Positions 25,562-33,558 of a stretch of 64,000 nucleotides of DNA are shown piece by piece. Position numbers and translations under genes: made by a program. The DNA is from Shinella sp. XGS7 (GTDB lineage: Bacteria; Pseudomonadota; Gammaproteobacteria; Burkholderiales; Burkholderiaceae_C). The number at the start of each line of letters is the position of its first letter. The first letter of the stretch is position 1. The stretch is taken from NCBI RefSeq assembly GCF_020535565.1, contig NZ_CP084758.1, positions 399,501 to 463,500 of the forward strand. The letters are read 5' to 3'. The notes beneath the pieces are model-generated. The model ran no database searches, was not told the origin of the DNA, and saw only the letters and a program-made list of their open reading frames with translations.

Positions 25562-25731
25562 AACTGCTCCTCCCTGCATGTAAATATTGGATGGACGATT
25601 CGCATGCCTGACAGCTCTTTGTGCGTCCGCTTGTTGAACAGGCTACACCAGCGAATGCAATCGCAGGAGGGGTGCGCTCAAAATTTCGGTAGAAATGCGC
25701 GGCGGGTATACCCGAGTTTCGGGCGGGCAGT

Positions 25732-25750
25732 CCCCCCCCCCCCCCCCCCC
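25732..25750. repeat. C19 homopolymer tract
   Basis: Nineteen consecutive C (G on the TIR-gene strand), about 170 bases upstream of the TIR start and eight bases before the point where integrase similarity becomes readable. Could be a slipping tract, a junction scar or an assembly artefact. Confidence 0.9.
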
Positions 25751-25760
25751 GCCCCGGTAG

Positions 25761-26424
25761 CGCCTCATCGAACGCCGATACATGGACAAGCGCGGCGAGC
25801 AGGCCAAGGCCCGAGCCAACCGCGAGAAAGCCCTCTTGAGCCACGTGTTCAACAAGGCCCGGGAGTGGGGCTACACCGACGCCACGAATCCCTGCCAGGG
25901 GGGTCAAGGGCTTCAAGGAAGCCGGGCGCGACCGCTACGTGAGCGACGACGAATTCCGAGCCGTTTGGGAGAAGGCCGACCAGACCCTGCGCGATGCGAT
26001 GGACCTGGCCCTGTTGACCGGCCAGCTGCCGGCCGATGTGCTGAAGATCAAGCGCGAGGACTTGCGCGACGGCGCGCTGTGGATCGTGCAGAACAAGACC
26101 AAGGCCAAGCGCGCCATCGAGATCACCGGCGAGCTGGCCGCGCTGATCGAGCGCATAGGAGCCAGGCCGCGCGAGCGCCTGAGCGCCTGGCTGATTCAGG
26201 ATGACGACGGCAAGCCGCTGGGCACATTCGCGCTGCGCTCACGCTTCGACAAGGCACGGCGCGCGGCCGGCGTGGAGTTTCAGTTCCGGGACATTCGCGC
26301 CAAGGCCGCGACCGACACGGGCGACCTGGCGCACTCGCAGAAACTGCTGGGGCATCGCAATCGCGAAATGACAGAGCACTACGTCCGGCAGCGCGTCGGC
26401 GAGCGGGTACAGCCGCTTCGATAG
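25761..26424 (+). pseudogene. Truncated and frameshifted tyrosine recombinase (phage-type integrase)
   Basis: Integrase similarity starts after an in-frame TAG (25758-25760): RLIERRYMDKRGEQAKARANREKALLSHVFNKAREWGYTD. At CAGGGGGGTC (about 25898-25907) one extra G shifts the frame; removing it joins NPCQG to VKGFKEAGRDRYVSDDEFRAVWEKADQTLRDAMDLALLTGQ. The C-terminal half keeps the KTKAKR strand, FRDIRAKAATDTG, LLGHRNREMTEHYVR with the nucleophilic Tyr. The first catalytic Arg, expected in TGQR, is Leu here (TGQLPADVL). The N-terminal third (arm-binding part) is missing at the C19 tract. Three independent lesions make it inactive. It was most likely the integrase that inserted this element at tRNA-Phe. 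Confidence 0.85.
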
Positions 26425-26431
26425 CTGCTTC

Positions 26432-26887
26432 TCAGGACAGCTGGCCGCCTAGTTTGCCGCGGGTGCTGAGCCACTTCTGATGCGCCGCCCACCCATTAGG
26501 GTCACACTCCTTGCACAGCTCATGCGGTTCGTGGCGATGGTAGACGCGGAACATCTTCTCAAGTAGTTCCAGAATCTCACGCTGATCGTCTCTCGCATGG
26601 ACTGCTGAGAAGGCCGATGCATAGTCTTTCATGAACAGCATGAGGCTTGGGAAATCGGGAATGTAGACCTCATGCCCCGCCGCACCAGCCGGGGTGACAA
26701 GAGCAAAGAAGTCATCGCCAGAGGACCTCTCGTAAAGCTCGATCTCCGATCCATGCTCGCTCCCGACGGATACCCGGGATGCGAAGCCGACTCGTGCTAG
26801 ATAGGCCCCCAAGTCTTCGCCATCAGCCCATTCCGGCAGATCGCTCCCATCGACCCATTGACCCTTGAGAAACGTGAATCGAGCCAC
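26432..26887 (-). CDS. Hypothetical protein in the tRNA-Phe element
   Basis: 151 residues from a GTG at 26887 preceded by GGAAGGGGCGA. Sequence: ARFTFLKGQWVDGSDLPEWADGEDLGAYLARVGF, a central beta-rich part EIELYERSSGDDFFALVTPAGAAGHEVYIPDFPSLMLFMKDYA, and a C-terminal RVYHRHEPHELCKECDPNGWAAHQKW with a Cys-x-x-Cys that could bind metal. No family recognised. The frame runs further upstream into the tRNA gene, which cannot be coding. GC is intermediate. It converges with the integrase remnant, eight bases apart. Cargo of unknown function. Confidence 0.6.
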   Translation of the reverse strand: MARFTFLKGQWVDGSDLPEWADGEDLGAYLARVGFASRVSVGSEHGSEIELYERSSGDDFFALVTPAGAAGHEVYIPDFPSLMLFMKDYASAFSAVHARDDQREILELLEKMFRVYHRHEPHELCKECDPNGWAAHQKWLSTRGKLGGQLS

Positions 26888-26949
26888 TTCTCGCCCCTTC
26901 CCTGTTTCGCCAATTGGCGGCGGTTTGTAGATGCAAAGCCGAATTGTAG

Positions 26950-26982
26950 AAAAGCCCCGGACAGTCAAACTGCGCGGGGCTC
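26950..26982 (-). terminator. Terminator now serving tRNA-Phe
   Basis: On the minus strand, AGCCCCG (26981-26975) pairs with CGGGGCT (26959-26953) and is followed by TTTTCT. It lies about 30 bases past the tRNA-Phe 3' end inside the element, apparently replacing the original terminator moved to 22848-22880. Confidence 0.75.
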
Positions 26983-27013
26983 TCTGTAAGTGCTTGTGGG
27001 CACTCGGGAATTT

Positions 27014-27089
27014 TGGTGGCCAAGGGCGGATTTGAACCACCGACACGCGGATTTTCAATCCGCTGCTCTACCAACTGAGCTACTTGGCC
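27014..27089 (-). tRNA. tRNA-Phe(GAA)
   Basis: 76 nt on the minus strand. Acceptor GGCCAAG (from 27089) pairs with CTTGGCC, discriminator A, CCA encoded (27016-27014). D-arm AGCTCAGTTGGTAGAGC, anticodon stem-loop GCGGA-TTGAAAA-TCCGC with GAA, and T-arm GGTGGTTCAAATCC. Its last 17 bases are repeated at 22881-22897. Confidence 0.97.
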
Positions 27090-27119
27090 TTTGTTTTTTG
27101 TCGCTGCCGATCAATCTCG

Positions 27120-27141
27120 ATCAGCGAAGACCGCGACTATA
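27120..27141 (-). promoter_or_regulatory. Promoter -10 and leader of tRNA-Phe
   Basis: TATAGT (27141-27136 on the minus strand) followed by TCTTCGCTGAT (27130-27120). The same pair of blocks with almost the same spacing precedes tRNA-Leu at 1625-1647. A -35 box is not clear. Confidence 0.55.
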
Positions 27142-27150
27142 GCACAAATT

Positions 27151-27972
27151 TCAGAGCCCGCCACCTCTTTTGTTGCGAGAGAGGTCCACGCCCAGCTGCT
27201 TGAGCTTGCGGTAGAGGTGGGTGCGCTCCAGGCCGGTCTTCTCGGCCACGCGGGTCATGGAGCCGCTTTCCTTGGCGAGATGGAACTCGAAGTAGCTTTT
27301 CTCGAAGGCGTCGCGGGCCTCGCGCAGGGGGCGGTCCAGCTCGAAGAGCTGCTCCGAGGCCAGGCCGCCGGCGGGCAGGCCACCGTTGAGCGGGGCGCCG
27401 CCCAGGGCGCCGGGATGCATGCCGCCGCCGAGCGGGGCCACGAGGCCGGCGCCGCTGCCGCCCACCAGGCCGGTCGAGCCGTGCAGGGCCAGGGCGCTGG
27501 CACCGGCATCGCCGCGGCCATAAGGCGAGACGACGCCCGCCGGCAGCACGCCTGCGGCACCGACCACGCCCGCCCCCAGGGCGCCCACAGGCGGGGCGGC
27601 GCGCGGCGCGGTCTTGACCAGGGCCTGCTCCACGGCGCGCAGCAGCTTCTGCAGGGTGATGGGCTTTTCGAGGAAGGCAATGGCGCCGAACTTGGTGGCC
27701 TCCACCGCCGTGTCGATGGTGCCGTGCCCGCTCATCATGATGACGGGCATGGTGAGTTGGCCCGAGCTGCCCCACTCCTTGAGGAGGGTGACGCCGTCGA
27801 CGTCGGGCATCCAGATGTCGAGCAGGACCAGATCCGGCCGCATGCGCTCGCGCGTGGCGCGTGCCTGGGCGGCGTTCTCGGCCAGCTCGATGGTGTGGCC
27901 CTCGTCGGAGAGGATCTCGGACAAGAGGGCACGAATGCCCAGTTCGTCGTCAACTACAAGAATGGTTGCCAT
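27151..27972 (-). CDS. NtrX-like response regulator lacking the AAA+ domain
   Basis: 273 residues. Residues 1-120 are a receiver domain (MATILVVDDELGIRALL; phospho-Asp in LVLLDIWMPDVDG; VIMMSGHGT; FLEKPITLQKLL). Then comes about 90 residues of Gly/Ala/Pro-rich linker, and a C-terminal Fis-type helix-turn-helix (REARDAFEKSYFEFHLAKESGSMTRVAEKTGLERTHLYRKLKQLGVDLS). NtrX proteins normally carry a sigma-54-activating AAA+ module between these parts; it is absent here, so the protein cannot be a classical sigma-54 activator. It follows ntrY by 13 bases and is its cognate regulator by position. ATG 27972 begins the receiver directly. Confidence 0.92.
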   Translation of the reverse strand: MATILVVDDELGIRALLSEILSDEGHTIELAENAAQARATRERMRPDLVLLDIWMPDVDGVTLLKEWGSSGQLTMPVIMMSGHGTIDTAVEATKFGAIAFLEKPITLQKLLRAVEQALVKTAPRAAPPVGALGAGVVGAAGVLPAGVVSPYGRGDAGASALALHGSTGLVGGSGAGLVAPLGGGMHPGALGGAPLNGGLPAGGLASEQLFELDRPLREARDAFEKSYFEFHLAKESGSMTRVAEKTGLERTHLYRKLKQLGVDLSRNKRGGGL

Positions 27973-27985
27973 GTATGCCTGCTGT

Positions 27986-30262
27986 TCACGCGGCCCTTTG
28001 CGCGATGCCGGCGTCGGCCGGGCCCGGTGCAGTCGCGAATTTTGAAAATGATAACGAAACTTGGGCACCAATCGGCGCCTGGGACTCGTCTGCGTGAGGA
28101 TGGAGGTTGACCAGGCGCACCCGGGCCCCGTGTTCATCGGCGATTTTCTTCACCACCGCGAGTCCCAGACCCGTGCCTTTGCTCTTGGTGGTGACATAGG
28201 GCTCGAAAGCCCGCTTGAGCACCTTCTCGGCAAAGCCGGGCCCATTGTCTATGACCTGCAGGCGCAGGGAGCGCAGCTCGCCGATTTCGTTGTAGGCCTT
28301 CTGGGTGCGCAGCGTCACGCGGCCATCGGCCTGCTCGGCCACGGCGTCCAGCGCGTTCTGCACCAGGTTGTGGATGACCTGGCGCAGCTGGGTCAGATCG
28401 CCCAGGATGGCGGGCGGGTCGCTGCAAAGCTCGGCCTGCAGGCGGCCGGCCTCCTGGGCCTCGGCATAGAGCATCAGCACCTCGCTGGCCAGGGCATTGA
28501 GGTCCAGGGGCTTGAGTTGGGCCGAGGGCAGGCGGGCGTAGTCGCGGAACTCGTTGACCAGCTGCTTCATGGCCTGCACCTGGTTGACGATGGTGGCCAC
28601 CGAGCGCACCAGCATGGCCTGGTCCGTGCCTTCGAGCTTGGCCTCCAGCTTGTGCTGCAGGCGTTCGGCGGAAAGCTGGATGGGCGTCAGCGGGTTCTTG
28701 ATCTCGTGCGCGATGCGGCGGGCCACGTCCGCCCAGGCGGTCGAGCGCTGCGCGATGACGAGGTCGGTGATGTCGTCGAAGACCAGCAGGCGGCCGTGCG
28801 GCGGCAGCTGGGCGCCGCGCACCAGCAGGGTCAGGGTGTCCTGATTGCCTTCCAGCTGCAGCTCGAAGGCGTCCTGCCAGGTGCCGCGCTCGCCGGCCTC
28901 GGGGTTGTCGCCCAGCTGCTCGAAGCGCTGCCAGATGCTCTGGGCGAAGGCCTGCAGCGGGGCCAGCTCTTCCAAACGCCGGCCCTGGTAGGCCGAAAGC
29001 GGCAGGCGCAGGATGCGGGTAGCGCCGGGGTTGACGGTCTCGATCAGGCCCTGTGCATCGAACACGATGACACCGGCGGTCAGGTTGTCCAGGATGGTCT
29101 GCAGATTGCTGCGCGCCGCCTCCAGCTGCAGCACGCTCAGGTCCACCTGCACCCGGGCCTCGGCCAGCTGGTCGGTCATGTCGGCAAAGCTGCGGGTCAG
29201 GCCGCCCAGCTCGTCGCGCGAGGTGAGCACGGGCTTGGCCGAGAGGTCGCCCTTGGCCACCTGGCGCATGCCGTCGGCCAGCAGCAGCAGGGGATGGGCC
29301 AGCTGGTTGCCCAGGGTGATGGCCAGGAGCATGGCGGCAAACACAGCCAGGATCAGCACCAGGGTCAGGGTGCCCAGATACATGCGGCGCAGACCGTCGC
29401 GCTCCAGGGCGCGCTGCTGGTACTCGCTGCTGGCGGTCTGCACCGCCAGTGCATTGCCCACCACCTGGGCCGGCACGCGCTGCACCACCATCAGGTAGCG
29501 GTCGCTGCTGCCCAGGCTGAGCTCGCTGCTGGGCAGACGGGCCAGGGCGCGGATGCGGGCCTGGCCCTGCAGGGCCAGGGCCTCGTCCTCCAGGCCCTCG
29601 ATCTGGCTGCCCACGCCGGCCGAGCGGGCCTGGCGCAGCAGGGCTGGGGCCGGGCGGTCGGGCGTGAGCGCACTGGTATCGCCGCCCACCGACATCAGGA
29701 TCTGCCCGCTGCTGCCCACCAGGGCCACGGTGCGGGCGCCCAGCTGCTCGCGCAGGCGCTCCAGGCTCAGCAGCTGCAGGGGCTGGGTGCCCGGCGAGGC
29801 CTCGGCCAGGCGCTCGGCGGCGTCGCGGGTCTTGCCCGCCACATCGTTGACCAGGCCGTCCAGGGTGCTGCGGCCCAGGTTCAGGCCGGCCTCCAGGGCA
29901 CTGGCCAGGCGCACATCGAACCAGCTGTCGATGCTGCGGTTCACGAACTGGTAGGAGACGGTGTAGATCAGCAGACCCGGCACCAGGCCCACCAGGGCGA
30001 AGATGCCCGCCAGCTTGAGCAGCAGACGGCTGCCGAACTTGGCCCGCCTGACCCGCAGCAGCAGGCGCACCGAGGCCGTGCCGATCACCAGCACCAGCAC
30101 CGCGGCCACGGCAGCATTCAGCCAGAACAGCCAGACATAGTGGCGCTCGAAGAAGCCGCGCGGCGTGGTGGCGCCGATGGAGAGCAAAAAGGCCAGCACC
30201 CCGCAGGCGCCGGTGACGGCAACCAGGGAAACCAGCCAGGCCCAGCGCGCCGAACGGCTCAT
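27986..30262 (-). CDS. ntrY: NtrY-type sensor histidine kinase
   Basis: 758 residues. Two or three spans at the N-terminus (to about 110), a periplasmic loop, another span (about 300-325), HAMP (GNQLAHPLLLLADGMRQVAKGDLSAKPV), a PAS domain (ILDNLTAGVIVFDAQGLIETVNPGA), then HisKA with WADVARRIAHEIKNPLTPIQLSAERL (phospho-His) and HATPase_c (NLVQNALDAVAEQ, VIDNGPGF, TTKSKGTGLGLAVVKKI). This is the NtrY architecture, linked in other bacteria to nitrogen, redox and envelope responses. Its start overlaps the DUF4390 gene by four bases, tying rsmB, DUF4390, ntrY and the regulator in one operon. Confidence 0.94.
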   Translation of the reverse strand: MSRSARWAWLVSLVAVTGACGVLAFLLSIGATTPRGFFERHYVWLFWLNAAVAAVLVLVIGTASVRLLLRVRRAKFGSRLLLKLAGIFALVGLVPGLLIYTVSYQFVNRSIDSWFDVRLASALEAGLNLGRSTLDGLVNDVAGKTRDAAERLAEASPGTQPLQLLSLERLREQLGARTVALVGSSGQILMSVGGDTSALTPDRPAPALLRQARSAGVGSQIEGLEDEALALQGQARIRALARLPSSELSLGSSDRYLMVVQRVPAQVVGNALAVQTASSEYQQRALERDGLRRMYLGTLTLVLILAVFAAMLLAITLGNQLAHPLLLLADGMRQVAKGDLSAKPVLTSRDELGGLTRSFADMTDQLAEARVQVDLSVLQLEAARSNLQTILDNLTAGVIVFDAQGLIETVNPGATRILRLPLSAYQGRRLEELAPLQAFAQSIWQRFEQLGDNPEAGERGTWQDAFELQLEGNQDTLTLLVRGAQLPPHGRLLVFDDITDLVIAQRSTAWADVARRIAHEIKNPLTPIQLSAERLQHKLEAKLEGTDQAMLVRSVATIVNQVQAMKQLVNEFRDYARLPSAQLKPLDLNALASEVLMLYAEAQEAGRLQAELCSDPPAILGDLTQLRQVIHNLVQNALDAVAEQADGRVTLRTQKAYNEIGELRSLRLQVIDNGPGFAEKVLKRAFEPYVTTKSKGTGLGLAVVKKIADEHGARVRLVNLHPHADESQAPIGAQVSLSFSKFATAPGPADAGIAQRAA

Positions 30263-30840
30263 GGCTTGCCCGGTGCGCTCAGCAGCTCGGGGTGGATCTG
30301 CAGCGTGCGCTCCGCGCTCAGGGCCCAGCCCTGGGGCGAGCCCAGGCCGATCTGCATGGGCCGGGGCAGCTGGCTGGTGTCCAGCCGGTAGCTGAAGTCC
30401 AGGTAGTAGCGGGCGTCCTCGTCCAGGTCCTTGAGCTCGGCCAGGCGCCAGCCCACCTGGCCGCGCAGGGCGGCCAGGGCCTCGGCCAGGCTGGGATAGC
30501 CCTGGTGCAGGCCGCCGGTGGAGACGCGGTACTGCCGGGTGAGCGGCTGCCAGGTCAGGCGCCAGCTGCGCGAGACCTGGGCCACGCGCGCATCACGCCA
30601 ATACCAGCGCGAGCGCTGCAGCGAGGCCTCGGCCACGAAATAGATGGGCACGCCCTTCATCAGCGCGTCTTCCACCGCCCGGGGCAGCTCGAAGCGGGTG
30701 CTGAAGTTCAGCACCAGGCCTTCTTCATGGCGCTCCACGCTGAGCTGGGCCAGCTCCACGCCATCGGCACGGGCCGGGGCGCCGGGCAGCAGGGCCAGGA
30801 GCAGCAGGGCGAGGGCGAACAGGCGCGCGAACAAGGGCAA
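30259..30840 (-). CDS. DUF4390 domain-containing exported protein
   Basis: About 193 residues. The start is uncertain: an ATG at 30915 would overlap rsmB by about 70 bases; the TTG at 30840 gives a clean signal peptide (LPLFARLFALALLLLALLPGAPARA). The mature part matches DUF4390: VELAQLSVERHEEGLVLNFSTRFELPRAVEDALMKGVPIYFVAEASLQRSRWYWRD, QYRVSTGGLHQGYPSLAEALAAL. This family occurs between rsmB and ntrY in many betaproteobacteria; function unknown, periplasmic. Four-base overlap with ntrY. Confidence 0.85.
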   Translation of the reverse strand: MPLFARLFALALLLLALLPGAPARADGVELAQLSVERHEEGLVLNFSTRFELPRAVEDALMKGVPIYFVAEASLQRSRWYWRDARVAQVSRSWRLTWQPLTRQYRVSTGGLHQGYPSLAEALAALRGQVGWRLAELKDLDEDARYYLDFSYRLDTSQLPRPMQIGLGSPQGWALSAERTLQIHPELLSAPGKP

Positions 30841-30844
30841 GGGG

Positions 30845-32227
30845 CTAGAGCTTGTGCAGCAGGGCGTAGAAGAAACCGTCGACCATCGCGGCCCCCTCAC
30901 CCTGGGACGCTGCATTGTCAGCCAGGGGCAGCAGATGCCCGGTGATGCCCTGCACCGTCAGCGAGCGAGCCTCGGCATGACGTTGCAAAAATGCATCGAC
31001 CTGGCACTGCCCCTCGGCCTTGAAGATGGAGCAGGTGGCATACACCAGACGCCCGCCCGGCTTGAGCAGGGCCCAGAGCGCGTCCAGCAGCTGGGCCTGG
31101 ATCTGGGCCAGGGCGCCGATATCGCCCGGGCGGCGCAGCCAGCGCACATCCGGATGGCGGCGCACGATGCCGGCCGCGCTGCAGGGCGCGTCCAGCAGGA
31201 TGGCGTCGAAGGGCCGGCCGTCCCACCAGGCGGCGGTGTCGCGGGCGTCGGCGGCCTTGAGCGCCACCCGGCCCGGGGCCTGCAGCTGCAGACGCTGGAG
31301 GTTGTCCTGCACCCGGGCCAGGCGGCCGGCGTCGGCGTCCAGGGCCAGCAGCTCCAGGTCGGGGCGCAGCTCCAGCAGGTGCGCGGTCTTGCCGCCGGGG
31401 GCCGAGCAGGCGTCCAGCACCCGGGCGCCGGGCGGCAAGGCCCCGAGCGGGGGCAGGTTTTGCTGGGCCGGGCGCGGGTCCAGCAGCAGGGGGGCGGCCA
31501 GCTGGGCGGCGGCATCCTGCACCGAGACGGCGCCCTGGGCAAAGCCCGGCAGCGCGCTCACGGGCTGGGGCTTGTCCAGCACCAGGGCCTGGGGCGCCAG
31601 CGCCCCCACGGGGCGGGCTGCCATGCCCAGGGCGGCCAGGCGCTCCTGGTAGGCCTGCACGCTGCCCTGGCGGCTGTTGACCCGCAGGGTCATGGGCGGG
31701 TGCTGGTTGTTGGCGCGCAGCACGGCCTGCCACTGGCTGGGCCAGTCCTGGCGCACCCGCTCGATCCACCAGGGCGGGTGGTTGTAGGCGCCCTGGGGGT
31801 CGCGTTCGGCGGCGCGCACCGTGGCCTCGCGCTCGCGCAGAAAGCGGCGCAGCACCGCGTTCACAAAGCCGGCGCTGGCCGGCGCGCGCTGGCGCGCGGC
31901 CTCCACGGCCTGGTCCACCACCGTGTGTTCGGCATAGAGCGGCGCCTCGCCCGTGGGCCAGAGCAGGGCCAGGGCGCCGGTGAGCAGGCTGTCCACCCGC
32001 GGCGGCGGGTTCTTGGGCGCCAGCACGGCGCGCGCAGCCTGGGCGCTGCCCCACAGGCGCAGCACATGGAAACTCAGGGCCTGGGTGGCCGGGCGCAGCT
32101 CGGCCGGGCAGCGGGCCAGCACATCGGTGAGCGAGCGCCCGTCGCGCACGGCCTGCAGGGCATCGGCCAGTTGCAGCAGCAGGCGGCTCAGCGGCGGCGA
32201 GGAAGGGGTGGAGGCGGAAGAAGACAC
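30845..32227 (-). CDS. rsmB: 16S rRNA (cytosine(967)-C(5))-methyltransferase
   Basis: About 460 residues from GTG 32227 (VSSSASTPSS); longer frames extend toward the divergent folE and are unlikely. The N-terminal NusB-like domain (residues about 10-140) is followed by the Rossmann methyltransferase: GARVLDACSAPGGKTAHLLE (SAM site), DAILLDAPCSAAGIVRRHPDVRW and LVYATCSIFKAEG, which supplies the catalytic cysteine of this m5C family. Methylates C967 of 16S rRNA. First gene of the rsmB-DUF4390-ntrY-ntrX-like operon. Confidence 0.93.
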   Translation of the reverse strand: MSSSASTPSSPPLSRLLLQLADALQAVRDGRSLTDVLARCPAELRPATQALSFHVLRLWGSAQAARAVLAPKNPPPRVDSLLTGALALLWPTGEAPLYAEHTVVDQAVEAARQRAPASAGFVNAVLRRFLREREATVRAAERDPQGAYNHPPWWIERVRQDWPSQWQAVLRANNQHPPMTLRVNSRQGSVQAYQERLAALGMAARPVGALAPQALVLDKPQPVSALPGFAQGAVSVQDAAAQLAAPLLLDPRPAQQNLPPLGALPPGARVLDACSAPGGKTAHLLELRPDLELLALDADAGRLARVQDNLQRLQLQAPGRVALKAADARDTAAWWDGRPFDAILLDAPCSAAGIVRRHPDVRWLRRPGDIGALAQIQAQLLDALWALLKPGGRLVYATCSIFKAEGQCQVDAFLQRHAEARSLTVQGITGHLLPLADNAASQGEGAAMVDGFFYALLHKL

Positions 32228-32303
32228 GGCGTCAGTGTAGGCGCAGCGCCTCGAGCAGGCCTGCGCTTCGCCAGGGAATGGCAAAGCAGACACAATGCGC
32301 CCC

Positions 32304-33038
32304 ATGGCATCCAAACCACGCTTGGGCAGCACGCCCCCCAACCTGACACCGCCCGCCGAAGACGCGCCGGTGTCCGAGCGCATCCGGTATCGCCTGATCA
32401 GTGCCGGCTGTCGTCACCACGCCAATGACAATATCGCCGCCTTCATCCAGGACGGCGAGCTGGAGCAGCTGCAGGCCGAGGTCACGGCCAAGATGCAGGA
32501 GGTGCTGCGCGCCATGGTGATCGACACCGACAGCGATCACAACACGCAGGAAACCGCCAAGCGCGTGGCCAAGATGTACCTGCGCGAGATCTTCAAGGGC
32601 CGCTACAGCGAGGCCCCGGCGGTGACCGAGTTCCCCAATGCCGAGCGCCTGAACGAGCTGATGATCGTGGGCCCGATCACGGTGCGCAGCGCCTGCTCCC
32701 ACCACCTGTGCCCCATCATGGGCCAGGTCTGGATCGGCCTGCTGCCCAATGAGCACTCCAATCTGATCGGCCTGTCCAAGTACGCCCGGCTGACCGAGTG
32801 GATCATGAGCCGGCCGCAGATCCAGGAAGAGGCCGTCACCATGCTGGCCAACGAGCTGCAGGAGCGTGTGCAGCCCGACGGTCTGGCCATCGTGATGGAG
32901 GCCGACCACTTCTGCATGCACTGGCGCGGCGTGAAGGACATGGACTCCAAGATGACGAACAGCGTGATGCGCGGCGCCTTCCTGAAGGACGCCAATCTGC
33001 GCCGCGAGTTCCTGTCCCTGCTCTCGCGCAAGAACTGA
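32304..33038 (+). CDS. folE: GTP cyclohydrolase I
   Basis: 244 residues (an ATG nine bases earlier is also possible). Converts GTP to 7,8-dihydroneopterin triphosphate for folate or queuosine-type pathways. Motifs: DTDSDHNTQETAKRVAKMYLREIFKGRY, the zinc loop VRSACSHHLCPIMGQVWIG (Cys and His ligands; the common CEHH is CSHH here), SNLIGLSKYARLTEWIMSRPQIQE, and MEADHFCMHWRGVKD, containing the second Cys ligand. The N-terminal ~45 residues are unconserved. Divergent from rsmB. queC lies 3 kb away on the other strand and could use the same product. Confidence 0.93.
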   Translation: MASKPRLGSTPPNLTPPAEDAPVSERIRYRLISAGCRHHANDNIAAFIQDGELEQLQAEVTAKMQEVLRAMVIDTDSDHNTQETAKRVAKMYLREIFKGRYSEAPAVTEFPNAERLNELMIVGPITVRSACSHHLCPIMGQVWIGLLPNEHSNLIGLSKYARLTEWIMSRPQIQEEAVTMLANELQERVQPDGLAIVMEADHFCMHWRGVKDMDSKMTNSVMRGAFLKDANLRREFLSLLSRKN

Positions 33039-33075
33039 AACCCCACAGCCCGCACCGCCACCCGAGGTCAGCCCC

Positions 33076-33498
33076 ATGCTCGTCCGACTGCTTTACGCCA
33101 GCCGCGCCGCCCACGCCATGAGCGAGGCGGAGCTGCAAGCCATCCTCAGGTCTTCCCGGGAGCACAACCCCGCCACCGGGCTGACCGGCCTGCTCTGCTA
33201 CAGCGATGGCATCTTCATCCAGGTGCTGGAAGGCGGCCGCGACGCGGTGAATGCGCGCTACAAGGCCATCGTGGACGATGCGCGCCACCGCGACGTGATC
33301 ATCCTGTCCTATGAAGAGATCGGCGAGCGCCACTTCGCCGGCTGGAGCATGGGCCAGGTGAATCTGCACCGCCTCAACCCGGCCCTGGTGCTCAAGTACT
33401 CGGCCAGCACCAAGCTGGACCCCTACGCCATGTCCGGCCGCGCCCTGATGGCGCTGTTCCAGGAACTGGTCAGCACCGGCGCCATCGTCTGCGCTTGA
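33076..33498 (+). CDS. BLUF-domain blue-light receptor
   Basis: 140 residues. The flavin-binding BLUF domain occupies residues 1-95: LVRLLYASRA with Tyr7, EHNPATGLTGLL with Asn31, and GIFIQVLEGG with Gln49. The spacings 24 and 18 between these three residues equal those of AppA (Tyr21, Asn45, Gln63), so photochemistry should be intact. The C-terminal ~45 residues form a short capping segment; there is no output domain, so it must act through a partner. It follows folE by 37 bases and may be co-transcribed with it. A dispersed repeat follows. Confidence 0.93.
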   Translation: MLVRLLYASRAAHAMSEAELQAILRSSREHNPATGLTGLLCYSDGIFIQVLEGGRDAVNARYKAIVDDARHRDVIILSYEEIGERHFAGWSMGQVNLHRLNPALVLKYSASTKLDPYAMSGRALMALFQELVSTGAIVCA

Positions 33499-33558
33499 TC
33501 AGACACGCCCAGGCGGCACGGCCGAGGCGCCAGCCCGATTGACCGAGCAGGAGCCCGA

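Larger units (their letters stand above)
22881..27030. mobile_element. Decayed integrated element at tRNA-Phe(GAA)
   Basis: A segment of about 4.15 kb bounded by a direct repeat of the tRNA-Phe 3' end. It holds a TIR-NTPase-TPR gene, a broken tyrosine integrase and a small unknown gene. Base composition falls to about 45-53% GC in two sampled 60-base lines of the TIR gene, against about 70% outside; the integrase is GC-rich like the host. The tRNA gene itself is intact, as usual when elements insert at the 3' end. With the integrase frameshifted and truncated, the element is probably immobile unless helped in trans. The stretch 22923-23089 between the att and the TIR stop has no gene I can see. 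Confidence 0.75.
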
